DNA of 64,000 nucleotides from NCBI GenBank assembly GCA_964036665.1, contig OZ038530.1:12162001-12226000 (forward strand), in the 5' to 3' direction. Under the pieces are notes generated by a model. It was not told the DNA's origin, made no database searches, and saw nothing but the letters and a program-made list of their open reading frames with translations. Source of the DNA: Gordius sp. MW1. Its lineage: Eukaryota; Nematomorpha; Gordioida; Gordea; Gordiidae. Below, one piece after another: positions 54,201 to 64,000 of the stretch; the first letter of the stretch is position 1, and each line of letters opens with the position of its first letter. The translations under genes and the position numbers were made by a program.

Positions 54201-54974
54201 TTATATTTACTAATTGATATTTTATATAAATATTAGCAAAACCAATAAAAATGTGTAATAATTTCAATAAGTCCAAAATGACCATAGTTTAAATGGAATA
54301 TGGGTTATAATATAATTCTAAATAAACCATTACGAGGTTAATTATGTAATAAAAAAATAGTATTTATTGAAAAATAAGTTAAATCTATTTTGGATTTCGA
54401 CGCTACAAAATAAAACTTTGAAAAATATAGTTTTGATTAGTAAAGAGTTTTGTAAAATTCTTTAGTAACCAAAAGAAAATTTTAAGACGTTATCATTCTA
54501 TTTGTTAGATACGAATGTAAAAGTTCCAAATTAGTTCCTTATGTGTTTAAAAATTGTCAAATCCTTTTTCTAGAGCTATCTTAAGGTTTTAATGTAGGCC
54601 TTTTGCCACTAAGCATGGGGGTAGCTAGATTTGGAATTAGACGAGGGGAAATAATGATTTAGGGAGGGGCAAAATTATTATTTTTTAAAATATCGTAATT
54701 TTAATAAATGTGAACAAATTTTTAGCTATCACCAAGAGTATTTAAGTTAAAATAGTTCATCAAAATGTATGCCCATGAATATTAAATCTTAAACATTTTA
54801 TTGGGTCTTAGATATATTTATACACTATGTATATAATATCTTTGTCACAGTGTGTAATTATAGCTGTTTTTTAAAAATTAATATGTGTTCAACTAAGTTA
54901 GATAGGTTACTTCTAGCGTTGTAAATTGCAAAAAAATTCAAATTTTAAGACTTTCTCAATTTGTTGGTTAAATA

Positions 54975-56251
54975 TTGGGTTGAGGAGAAAGTTCGGTAGG
55001 GTGCAACACATGTTGCATTGTTTTATCGATTTTTTGCTTCTGATTAATTATATAATATTCATTAAGTAGAACTCTTTCCCCTCTACAAAACTGTGCCAAT
55101 CGTGATTTTAAGAAATTTAGTTTTTTATAACTTTCGCGACGTCAAAATGGAGTATCCAAACGGTAAAAATCAACGTTTTCGACACCTGCTATTCTTCGCT
55201 TTTCATCGTGCTCAAAACGCTGCTGAAACAGCCCGACTTTGTAAAGTATACGGAGAAGGTGTCATAGTTGAGTCAACAGCACAAAAATGGTTCGCAAAGT
55301 TCAAAAATAGCGATTTTGACATCGCTGACAAGCCCCGCAGCGGAAGACCCTTGGAATTCGACGAAGAGTGTCTCAGAGCACTTTTGAAGGAGCACGGTCG
55401 CCAAACAAGTCGTGAATTGGCGGAAATAATGAAGTTCGATCAGAAAACCATCCTAAATCATTTTCATTCGATGGGTTGCTTAAAAAATGGAATCTTGGAT
55501 CCCTCACGAGCTTAACGAAAGCCACAAAGAAAATCGCCTTAAATTGCTTCTCAACATCTCGCCCGTCATCGAGCAACCCGCGGTCATAAACAGCGCTTTT
55601 TGTACCGAATCGTCACGGGAGATGAGAAATGGTGTTTGTACGTAAATTTGAAGCAAAGAAAGGAGTGGGTGGCTCCTGGAGCGACTCCAGGTCAAGCCTG
55701 ACCTCCATCCAAAAAAGACCATGATCTGCGTTTGGTGGGACTGGGAGGGCATTCTGCATTGGGAAATTCTGGAAAGGAATGCCACGGTCAACATGGAGCT
55801 CTATATATCCCAGCTAGACCGCGTGAATGAGGCTATTCGACTCAAAAGACCCCATCGACAAGGCTAGACCATACTCCTTCACGACAACGCAAGGCCCCAT
55901 GTTGCTCAAGTCGTAAAAGCCGCACTCCAAGAGCTCGAATGGGAGGTCCTTCAGCATCCACCATATTCTCCGGACCTTGCACCGATGGATTACCATCTGT
56001 TCCGCTCTCTCTCGAACCATATGAGGGGCGTTACCTTGGACAATGTAGAGGGCCTTAAAAACTGGCTTAACAACTTCTTCGATACCAGACCAGTCGATTT
56101 TTGGCGTAATGGCATCGAAAAATTGGTCAAAAGGTGGGGAGGTCGTAAACAGCAACGGCGAATATATTATTGAATAAGTTATTGTTGTAACAATAAATAA
56201 TCGTTAAAAAAGACTTTGATAAAAACTCTACGAACTTTTTCCTCAACCTAA
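54975..56251 (+). mobile_element. mariner transposon, full-length but decayed
   Basis: A 1277-bp element with inverted ends TTGGGTTGAGGAGAAAGTTC and the complement of TTAGGTTGAGGAAAAAGTTC, with a TA target duplication on both sides (54973-54974 and 56252-56253). The length is typical of mariner. It contains one transposase, described separately. Confidence 0.9.
55147..56173 (+). pseudogene. mariner D,D34D transposase pseudogene
   Basis: The frame starts MEYPNGKNQRFRHLLFFAFH and has the N-terminal HTH region (AETARLCKVYGEG, STAQKWFAKFK, DKPRSGRPLEFD). The catalytic acidic residues are recognisable as VTGDEKWCLY, LLHDNARPHVA and YSPDLAPMDYHLF, with 34 residues between the second and third aspartates, the mariner signature. 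The gene is disrupted: two frame changes between about 55475 and 55580, and stops near 55697 and 55865. It is a plain DNA transposon relic; the C-terminus GRKQQRRIYY is intact. Confidence 0.88.
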
Positions 56252-56475
56252 TATAATAGATTGGACTATTTTAACTCTCCTCCTATAAACATTATTTATT
56301 TAATTAATACAGGATTTGACCATAACTAATACTTTAAATTTTGACACTATAATTACTTAATTAAGTATTTATTTAAAAAGATTATATGTTGGGATATATT
56401 TAATACCAGTATAATTAATTACTATGGAAGCGGTTGATAAGTTTATTGATCTTGAACTTTCTAAATTCTTTTGAT

Positions 56476-57453
56476 ATGTGGATTTCCACGCCGTTTCGTT
56501 TTTTTAAATCAGCTTTAAAAAATTATTCCTTTGCACCGGCCACGATTTCAATAATGCCTGAAGTGAAAGATAATCTATCTCAAATTAAAAGGGGAATAGA
56601 GCTGTTGAGAGACCCTATATTGAATAAAGTTAGAAATTGTTGTGGTTTTATATAATGGAATTTATTTTACATCTCAACATCGTTACATATTAAAAAAGGG
56701 ACGGTCATTTACTTTAAAAGAGCGTCAACTTCTTGGTATTCATGGCCTTTTGCCTCCAAAAATTACTTCACCGGATCAACAAGTTCAGCACATACTGGAA
56801 AATTTCAATAGATGGGACAATGATTTAGACAAATATATTTTTCTCATTGGATTGCAGGTACATTTTATTAATTATTTAAATACACTACCATCATTAATAT
56901 TTTTGTTCTGACATCTCAAAATTTAAGCTCTACATTTGTGTTTATAATGAATACTATTTAGTCTTTATTGGAAAATGTTATGATTGTTTTTTAATCTTAC
57001 GTTATTATATTTATCAAGCTAAATACATGATTGCTCACTAAATGTTAATCAAACTATTATATTAACTTATAAAGCAGTTTTCTACATTAAAATATATTTA
57101 TCAATTCTTTAATTTCATAGATAAAGAGATAAAAAGGTAAAAGGGCCAAATAATAAATAATATGCTCTCACATAGAATATGTGAATAAGTTAGGTAAGAT
57201 GGCAGCACTAACCATAAAGATAGTTTATACTTTTATAACAAACTTCTGGTCGAGAATATTTGCTTTATATACGTTATGTTCAATCATACATTTTAAAAAA
57301 ATTATTTTTGGTATCTCTTTGTTACCAGGATAGGAATGAAAAGCTCTTTTACCGTATCCTTTGCGAATACACAGAACTCATGATGCCCATAGTCTACACC
57401 CCAACAGTTGGTTTGGCTTGCCAAAAATATGGAAATATTTTTAGGAGACCTAG
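56476..57453 (+). CDS. ME: Malic enzyme, first three exons (partial)
   Basis: Malic enzyme decarboxylates malate to pyruvate with NAD(P)+. Three in-phase exons, 56476-56628, 56699-56857 and 57329-57453, give 145 residues. The conserved N-terminal region is clear: [14 protein letters not shown] joined to [31 protein letters not shown] joined to [11 protein letters not shown], and [17 protein letters not shown] ending in IFRRPR. The first 30 residues ([19 protein letters not shown]) are basic and hydrophobic, compatible with a mitochondrial presequence. Usual length is 550-600 residues, so about 400 are missing: the next exon should begin with a GLFI-type motif, which I did not find in the remaining 6.5 kb. 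Either a long intron runs past the window or the gene is truncated. Confidence 0.88.
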
Positions 57454-57889
57454 GTAGTATTTTATTTTATTAAACAAAGTGGGATGTTACATTTATAACC
57501 TTTTTTAAAACTCTTTAATTATTTTATAATTTATGTAAAAATATAAATATACTTATGATTATTTTTGATGAAAGTATAACAAGGTTTAAAGGAAAGAATG
57601 AGAGTAATATAAACCCACCCTTTAAAGGAGTTGATAGAAATTTTATGTGGTATTTAATTTTAAGTTTTTTATGACAATTTTTAAGGTATATTTTAAAACG
57701 ACATTTTAAATAAATTTTATGAGGCCATAATATTATTGTGATATGATATTCAAAATTTTGGATTGGAAATAAACCTGAGCATCATAGTTAGAACAAAAAC
57801 CCATATAGCTATAGTGCTTAAAATCAAGAACAAAAAGATGTATTCCATATATATAATATACACTTTTTAGCTTTTTAATTAGCAGGACT
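57454..57889. other. Start of malic enzyme intron 3 or 3' flank
   Basis: AT-rich sequence with no coding similarity. It follows a good donor (CCTAG|GTAGTA). The lack of further exons here is discussed with the malic enzyme entry. Confidence 0.5.
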
Positions 57890-58260
57890 TATTTTTTTCT
57901 TAGTCTTTTTGGTCTCAAAACAATGTTTGGTAGCTAACATTTTTCCTTTGGGAATTTACACCAGTGGGGAGGGGTCAATCACGATTTAAAAAAATTTCCA
58001 TAGCCACTTGTCAAACTTAATAATCAGCTATCACTTTAGGTAATTTGAAGTCCATATCAATATTATGTTTCCAGACTTATTTTCCCTCTTTCGTTTACTT
58101 TCGACTTCATGAGCGTGCAAAATTAGAGACCTGCAACGAGCCTCTTTAGGTCAATCAGCCCGCCCGTTATAAATCCTTAGCCGGGTTAGGGCCCATTGAG
58201 ATAATAAATGCTAGACCCAGCCAGCTAATTTTTTACAAAGTTCGAGCTTTGCCCCGCCAT
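57890..58260 (-). repeat. Interspersed repeat, partner of 52085-52470
   Basis: Inverted relative of the segment at 52085, sharing several 12-20 base blocks in the same order once reversed. It carries CCCGCCCG and GCCGGG words like the GC-rich end blocks of the hAT-like repeats. Ends are not defined. Confidence 0.5.
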
Positions 58261-58314
58261 ATATTTATATTCACATTTTTAGCTTTAAATGTAAAATAAA
58301 ATTATACCCTTAAC

Positions 58315-58475
58315 CATGGGAGTAGCCAGCATTGGAATTAGAGGGGGGCAATAATGATTTAGGGAGGGGCAGAATGAACATTTTTTGAAATTTTAGCCAT
58401 AATTTTAATAAATTTCAACAAAATTTTGCATGTGGGGCAGCCGCCCCTTTCTGTTCCCCCTTCGTTACGCTCATG
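58315..58475. mobile_element. hAT-like MITE, short class
   Basis: It runs from CATGGGAGTAGCCAGC to CGTTACGCTCATG with the standard GAGGGGGGCAATAATGATTT interior. The flanks match at only 5 of 8 bases, so the target duplication has mostly decayed. Confidence 0.7.
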
Positions 58476-58589
58476 CCCCTAGTTTTGGAAGCAAGTGACA
58501 CATTGTTATTAAGACTTCGTTGACATCAGGTGGAGTCCATGGGCTTCGAGGCTATTGATGCCAAAAAAGATACAAAACCTAATTTTGTG

Positions 58590-58660
58590 ATAATAATTTT
58601 CAAATTTGAAGCCACTAAATCGAATAGCTATACTAATACAAAAATTCAACGTCATGTGCG
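58590..58660 (-). mobile_element. piggyBac fragment without the hAT-like insertion
   Basis: On the minus strand it reads TTGTATTAGTATAGCTATTC then GATTTAGTGGCTTCAAATTT, matching the piggyBac sequence at 60440-60484 and 61512-61540 but uninterrupted. It therefore shows the state of that locus before the 60485-61503 insertion. Confidence 0.6.
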
Positions 58661-58699
58661 CATATGCTACTTAACAATAAAAAATCATAAAAATGATAG

Positions 58700-58870
58700 C
58701 GCCACGCTATAGCTCTAGCACCTTATGTGACTATCTCCTACAGCTCTAGCGCTCTCGTGTGACTGACTATGTGCTCTAACTGTAGCGCCTCCACGTGACT
58801 ATGTGCTATAACTGTAGCGCCTCCAAGTGACTATGCTGTAGATGAGAGGCGCTACACGTGCTGGTGCTAA
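58700..58870. repeat. Small minisatellite around TGTAGCGCCTCC
   Basis: Four to five imperfect units containing (C/A)TGTAGCGCCTCCA, AGTGACTATG and GCTCTAGCG words, about 35-40 bp apart, the last unit partly inverted. GC content is higher than in the surroundings. Confidence 0.55.
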
Positions 58871-59337
58871 GCGTTTCACCATCACTAGATTGAGCCAGCG
58901 GGTATGTTGATAGTAGTGAAGTTGCTGTTATGCTCCGACTTGGACGTAAACACACAGCTAGCATATGTGCTTGGACGCATAAGCTTTGTCAACAAGAGGG
59001 GTAAAATGCTTGAGGAGTTAAGTTGTGACAGCAAATACAAGCTCAAGCAGTAGGAATATTAGCTTATTTACAACTTAAAATAAAAGTAGTTTTTTACGAG
59101 CAATTGCTCATAGCAAGTTGCTCATCCATTTTGCTCAACGAATGTGTTAATTAATTATGTGACATATCGCAATTAATCTGTTCAGCAAATGTGTTAATTA
59201 CTTATGTCTTATGTGACATATCGCCTATCCCCTCTTCCCTATCTCTCATGGCATGAAACGTTGTTATTCTTATTTTAAAAAGTCATCATATGCTGATTTG
59301 GTGTCAAAACTTTATTTTCAACTAAAAAAGGAGATAT

Positions 59338-59425
59338 AAGACATCTAAATAAAAAAAATATAGTTATTGATAAAAAAATTACATACACGACTAAAAAATA
59401 TATAAAAACGCGCTATAAAATATAT
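59338..59425 (-). mobile_element. LINE 3' untranslated fragment
   Basis: On the minus strand TATAGCGCGTTTTTATATAT and TTTAGTCGTGTATGTAATTT match the 3' untranslated part of the LINE end at 48985-49180. No coding part is attached. Confidence 0.5.
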
Positions 59426-60019
59426 GTAAATAAAACAAAAATATTTTTGCCATGTTTTAAACACTAAATTTCAAAATCTTTTGACAAAATTGCCAAAAAA
59501 AATAAATTCGCACTTTTAATAAAACTATTACATTGTAACCTGGCTTAAAAAACCATAAAATAAAACTATATTAAAAATGTCAAAAAATTTATTAGCACCT
59601 GGGTGAGACAAAATATCCAAAAATTTAAAGTATTCCTTTAAAACCTTTGAAATTTTAAACATATGTTTATAAAGGTCTTAAGATTGATGGTATAAATTTT
59701 GATATAAATCTAATCAACATTACAACACTTATTAACAATTTTCTGGACCCCCATTTTTTTTGGTTATTTAGAGCTTCCCCTCATTTTACCTCTTGACATC
59801 ATATACCTTAAAACAAATCAAAATGAAGGTGATTTTTTATTAAAAGAATGTTCAAAATATATTAAAAACATAAATTGTAAAAGATATAATCATACAAAAA
59901 AAACACAGACATTTGAAAATTGGTTAAAATGTGGTCGTACAATTTTCACACATTATTTTCATATGACTAGAACAGACCAATTTTGAGCACTTGGAGCAAG
60001 ATATTTTAGTCCTCGTATC

Positions 60020-60484
60020 TTAAATCCTTGGACAAATAGAACATCGACCTCTTTTAAGGGGGTTGGAAGATATTTCCTCCTTAATATCCAGGATTTTTCT
60101 AAGAGAATCCTTAATATCTCTGGGCAGACATAGATTATTTTTAAATCTAGATTCCATATAAGGTTTTGTCAATTCTTGTGCTAGTTCCTTAATATATTTA
60201 CTTCTACTAATTTTCTTACCAAATTGATAGATGATCATGGAATTAATTGTTGCTATATTTAACAAAGTGTAAAATATTGTAAGGGGCCATCTGTTTGACA
60301 CCCTAGAAACATTGTAGGTTGAACTGAGTTGATCTACCCTATCAACTCCCCCTTTAGTAATGTTGTAAAAGGAGATAATTTCTGACTTTAGAGCATCCCC
60401 TGTTGCTGGATCAATTTTGCTATTATAATGTAGAGAGGATAATAATATGATTTCAAATTTAAAGCCACTAAATCGAATAGCCAT
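60020..60484 (-). pseudogene. piggyBac transposase C-terminal fragment
   Basis: The minus-strand frame contains SEIISFYNITKGGVDRVDQL, then VSRVSNRWPLTIFYTLLNIA and NSMIIYQFGK, ending with a cysteine-bearing tail RCSICPRI. The GGVD(R/V)(V/L)DQ and RWP segments are hallmarks of piggyBac transposases, including a catalytic aspartate. Only about 150 residues remain: the 5' side is cut by the hAT-like insertion starting at 60485, and beyond it (61504 onward) only a short stretch of the same element is recognisable. The full CxxC ring finger is incomplete. Confidence 0.8.
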
Positions 60485-61503
60485 TAGAGAACTGCAACGT
60501 CACTTTTTTTCAACCCGAACTCGACCCGACCCGAGATTTTTTTAATTTTCAACCCGAACCCAACCCGTCCCAAAAGCATTTTAAATTTTTCAGCCCGAAC
60601 CCGACCCGACCCGAATGCATTTTAAAATTTTCAACCCGAACCCGGCCCGTCTTGAAAGAGTTAAAAAAATTTAACCAAATCCCTTTCGAACGTGTTTCAA
60701 ATTTTTGTATCCAACGCGAGAGTAAGAATGCGGTTTGCATGAGCGTAGCCAAGGGTGGCAGGGACGGGCGGATGGCCCCCTCTAAATCCAAAAAATCTTT
60801 GATATTTTATCAAATTTAAAATTAAAAAAATGGTCCCTTAATCATTATTCATTTCCTGGCTACTCCCATGAAAGAGTTTAAAATTAAATCGACAAATTAA
60901 AGTACGATTTATGAAAATAATTTATTACACTGATATTGATTACTTAATTTATTTTAATGATTTATTATAGAGATATATATATGATAGATAGCACACAATA
61001 TCTGGTCACATTCAATTTGAAATATAGAGTTTTGCAAATGAATTATTTAATAAATTTAAACATAATCTTATCTTATTTGCTTTATGAATATATGTTTATT
61101 TAGTTTAAGTTAAAAATGAACTACAATTTCACACTATTCAAATACAATTTAAAAATATTCTTTTGTTGTTATATTTTATCTTTGACGAGTCATGTTTAAA
61201 TTTGCGTCAAAAATATAACAATCGGATTACAAAAAACAAAAGGAATTTTAATTAACTTAATGAATGATCTTCAATTATAAATTTCGATATTTATTAAAAA
61301 ATATTATACATAATAGCATTATATTTAAAGATATGTCCCGTATATTTTGCAATGTAAGATTCATAACCCTTTACCCGACACTTTAAATCCAACCCGACTC
61401 GACCCGAAAGCATATTAAAATTTTCAACCTAACCCGACCCGACCCGAAGATATTTCAAAATTTTTAACCGGGTCGGGTCTCGGGTCACCCGTGCAGTTCT
61501 CTA
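60485..61503. mobile_element. Non-autonomous hAT-like element with CCCGACCCGA repeats
   Basis: A 1019-bp element with inverted ends TAGAGAACTGCA and TGCAGTTCTCTA. The flanking 8-mers ATAGCCAT and ATAGCCCC share 6 of 8 bases, and an uninterrupted relative at 58590 confirms the insertion site. Runs of AACCCGACCCGACCCGAA-type words occupy both ends, mostly in the same direction. The middle is AT-rich and codes for nothing. It is inserted in the piggyBac remnant and itself contains a smaller hAT-like MITE. Confidence 0.75.
60738..60870. mobile_element. hAT-like MITE nested in the 60485-61503 element
   Basis: It runs from CATGAGCGTAGCCAAGG to GGCTACTCCCATG, with the AT-rich centre of the short class. 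A target duplication is not clear. This gives three levels of nesting: MITE in hAT-like element in piggyBac. Confidence 0.6.
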
Positions 61504-61511
61504 ATAGCCCC

Positions 61512-62340
61512 ATACTAATACAAAAATTTAACGTCAAAATTATATGCCCATTCACAAATGTGTTTTTTAGCCTTTAATAATTAAAAACTGAAACTTTATT
61601 TTTTTGAGCGAAAGCCGATCCCTATTTTGCTAAAATTCCATCTTCAATATTCTTACCTTCGCCGTTGATGGACATGATTAAAATTCTTTTTTGGTAACTA
61701 TTGTTGAGAGGTATAACAAAAATTCCTGAAATTGTATGTTGGAATTCATCACTATTAAGCTGGTCGATTGAGCCAGCGGGTATGTTGGAATGTGGGGATA
61801 CAGAAATAAATATGCGTTATAAATTCGAATTCCTAAGTAACTTTAAGGTTTAGATGTTAGGTAAATTGAGTATATTTAATATTTAAAACTCATCCGCTCT
61901 TGTATATTTTTAGCAGTCCTGTTATTTTTAAATTAATTATTACTCACCTTTAAATCGAATTGAATTTGAAAAATTGTTATAACACTAAAAATATAATTCA
62001 AATTAATTGTTATGCAATTTATAGGTTTTGTTTAGATTAGTATTATATACTTTTTGCCTTGTTACTCTTTATAAGCTTTACCGAAATTTGACCCAAAATA
62101 TAGCTAATATTTAATATGTATGGATTATGTTTTTTTGTTTTAAACAGTTCAAAATTGAGGTTTTAAGTATTAGTTAGGACCTTAAATTCATCGATTGTCG
62201 AAGTTTTATTTTACACATTACATCGGAGGGTGTTTTAGAATTTTTTGTTTTCTATAAGACTCGAGGTTGCAAATTATAATTTTATCTGGTTTTTGTGGTC
62301 TCTTAAGGTCTGTTTCGGGGCCAAAATTCAAGGCATTTAG
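61512..62340. other. Gene-free stretch with repeat fragments
   Basis: A short continuation of the piggyBac remnant lies at 61512-61560. Near 61997-62030, TTGTTATGCAATTTATAGG is a degenerate start motif of the Helitron-like family. Nothing else was recognised. Confidence 0.45.
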
Positions 62341-62980
62341 GTTAATTTTTGGGGTGTTATTTAACTGCTAAGTAAAAAATTACAAATTGCTAAGTAATTT
62401 ATGCGAAGTTTTTTTTTTAAATGCTTAGTTTTTTTTATTAAATTGCTAAGTTTTTATTTTGATATCCCAAGTTTTTTTTTTATTAAAATGCCAAGCATTT
62501 TATTAAAAAAAATTTAAGCTATGAATTTTAATCAAAATACTGAGTATTAAGAAAATATAAGATAATAATGTTTTAAAGCTAAAAAGGGCAAAGTTTTATG
62601 GTATAAATTTCCAAGAAAATGTTAAATTTTGAAATGCTAAGTTATTACTTTAAAATACTAAGTTTTTTTAATTCAAGGTTTTATTTGTGACACAAAAAAG
62701 TGGTGAAAATTTGAAGGTAAGTTTTAATGGGAATTATTTTAATGAACTACCAAAATTTATAGTTGAAAATTATAATATTCCAATCTTATATAGTTAGAAT
62801 AATTTATTTTAGATTTTAATAAAAAAAAATTATGATTATTTATATGTAGGCGAAGAAATACCCTTCATGTTCTACAATGGCCTCACGTATAAAATAATCT
62901 AGATAGCTAATAGGATAATTGATAGAGATTTTATTCAACTACAATACATAATTATAATAACGGGGGCTTTATGTATAAAT

Positions 62981-63178
62981 TTATTGGACTATCAAAGCTT
63001 TTTTAGCTTTGGAAGGTCTTCCTCGTCTTCTCTTTTCTCCTATTGTGACATTAGCTTCCATAGGGGGTTTGCATAATTTTAGGGTTACGGCTAATCCTAT
63101 TATATGCTTGCAGATGTAATTATTGTGAAATGAGGGGCAACTGCATTTACCCTTTTTGCCACATATGGCTTTCTTCAA
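62981..63178 (-). pseudogene. SWIM zinc-finger C-terminus of a MULE-like transposase
   Basis: The minus-strand frame reads AICGKKGKCSCPSFHNNYIC, KHIIGLAV and a basic end GEKRRRGRPSKAKKAL. The C-x-C...C-x-H pattern (CSC...CKH) is the SWIM zinc finger found near the C-terminus of MULE transposases and some host proteins. The GRPSKAKKAL segment resembles an AT-hook. It lies in another frame 58 bp from the next upstream piece, so the gene appears broken by a frameshift. Confidence 0.7.
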
Positions 63179-63236
63179 GGAAGGTTATGGAGCAGGCCTC
63201 AAAATTTTGCCTTTCGAATTCTCACAGGAGGCCCAG

Positions 63237-63539
63237 TCATCTATTCTTGTTGTTGTTGTATCTTGATTTATTGATTGACTTATTTTGACAGGTACAACAT
63301 AAACTTTTTTTATTATTATTGTTGTACATTATGGCATTTTTGTTGAGCTTTGCCCATTGGTAGCTTTGTGTCCAAAGCTTTGTTGAAATTGTTGGAGAAG
63401 ATGCTATTGTAACTTGTTGTAAGTGGTAATATACAGACCACTTTTTAACCATATCCATTGCAACAATTTTAAATCGAGCAAGAGGGATTCGTTCCCTTAA
63501 CGTATAATAATCGTTTATTGTTCTATTGGTTGATTCCAA
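63237..63539 (-). pseudogene. MULE-like transposase fragment upstream of the SWIM finger
   Basis: The frame starts ESTNRTINDYYTLRERIPLA, then RFKIVAMDMVKKWSV and SPTISTKLWTQSYQWAKLNK. This order is seen before the SWIM finger in arthropod MULE-type transposase proteins (family knowledge, not checked here). The last 30 residues are Asn/Lys-rich and probably out of frame. The catalytic core would lie further upstream, in 63540-64000 or beyond, and is not seen. Confidence 0.65.
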
Positions 63540-64000
63540 ACAGTTGTTTGTGATTGGAGTATAAAGTCAGTAACAAGTGAAAATAAGCAATGAAAGTAGG
63601 TATTTTGAAGTTTCATTTTAGAAGGAACAATTTTGTTGCTTTCAGAAATACATTTTCTTTCTGACAATGTTATAGTTTGTCAATGTCTTCAATTCATCTT
63701 GATTTATAAACCTAGCATATAAGTTAAATACTTAGCATAATTTATTTAAATACTTAGCAAATAATTTAAATATTTGGCACTATTTATTTAAATACTTAGC
63801 AATAATTTAAATACTTAGCATATAATTTAAATACTTAGTAAAACAAATATTTAGCAAATAAATAAAATACTTAGCAAACGAATTAAATACCTAGCAAATA
63901 AATAAAATACCTAGTAATGACGCTGAAAATACTTTGCAATTTGAATAAAATACTTAGCAAATAATTTGTTGTGATTTCAAAGTCGCAATTTAACAATCCC

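Larger units (their letters stand above)
62360..64000 (-). mobile_element. Mutator-like (MULE) element with motif arrays at both sides
   Basis: The two transposase pieces at 62981-63178 and 63237-63539 lie between two arrays of a roughly 20-bp motif. On the right (about 63724-63965) AATACTTAGCAAATAATTTA recurs about 12 times at 18-22 bp spacing. On the left (about 62365-62670) the inverted form (TTGCTAAGT) recurs about nine times, more degenerately. MULEs often have long or repeat-bearing termini, so the arrays may be the element's terminal regions. The right terminus is at or beyond the end of the window. Confidence 0.55.

Noticed and set aside
63724-63965. CRISPR-like array
   Set aside because: Repeats of about 20 bp at 18-22 bp spacing leave no spacers, the units are degenerate, and the context is eukaryotic with a MULE-like transposase.

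Overview
This window reads as AT-rich, intron-bearing animal nuclear DNA, most likely from an arthropod. It has GT-AG introns, four metazoan-type protein genes, and a dense load of mariner, piggyBac, hAT-like, Mutator-like, Helitron-like (HINE/DINE-like), LINE and LTR sequences. The species cannot be told from the sequence alone. No bacterial-style operon, CRISPR array or rRNA was seen.

Region by region. 1-8101: gene-free, with several non-autonomous DNA elements. 8102-26108 (minus): one purine-synthesis gene, PFAS, in 24 exons whose reading phases all agree (4416 nt, 1471 codons plus stop); about three quarters of the locus is intron, carrying MITEs, a LINE tail and a Helitron-like element. 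26500-31400: a second Helitron-like element, a foldback hAT-like element, and a composite LINE insertion made of two copies joined head to head with a poly(A) tail at each outer end, all between 313-bp inverted arms. 31677-40500: a mosaic of an LTR-element fossil with other elements inserted in it, a hAT remnant, a 282-bp GAA/TTC tract next to a LINE fragment, and further foldback elements. 41179-41701 (plus): MPC2, a mitochondrial pyruvate carrier subunit, in 4 exons. 42245-45815 (minus): a 626-residue protein with two BTB domains, a glutamine-rich stretch and a BACK-like region, in 4 exons, with a 67-68 bp tandem repeat upstream. 46430-54200: LINE tails, an LTR-element fossil, MITEs and the largest Helitron-like element. 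54975-56251: a decayed mariner. 56476-57453 (plus): the first three exons of a malic enzyme whose remainder is not seen before the window ends. 58300-64000: piggyBac, hAT-like and Mutator-like remnants, the last flanked by inverted arrays of a roughly 20-bp motif.

Functionally, the host genes are housekeeping metabolism (PFAS in purine synthesis, MPC2 and malic enzyme in pyruvate/malate metabolism) plus one probable protein-interaction factor. They do not form an obvious cluster or system. The most unusual structures are in the mobile DNA: the tail-out LINE dimer, the Mutator-like motif arrays, and the Helitron-like family with a conserved hairpin position.
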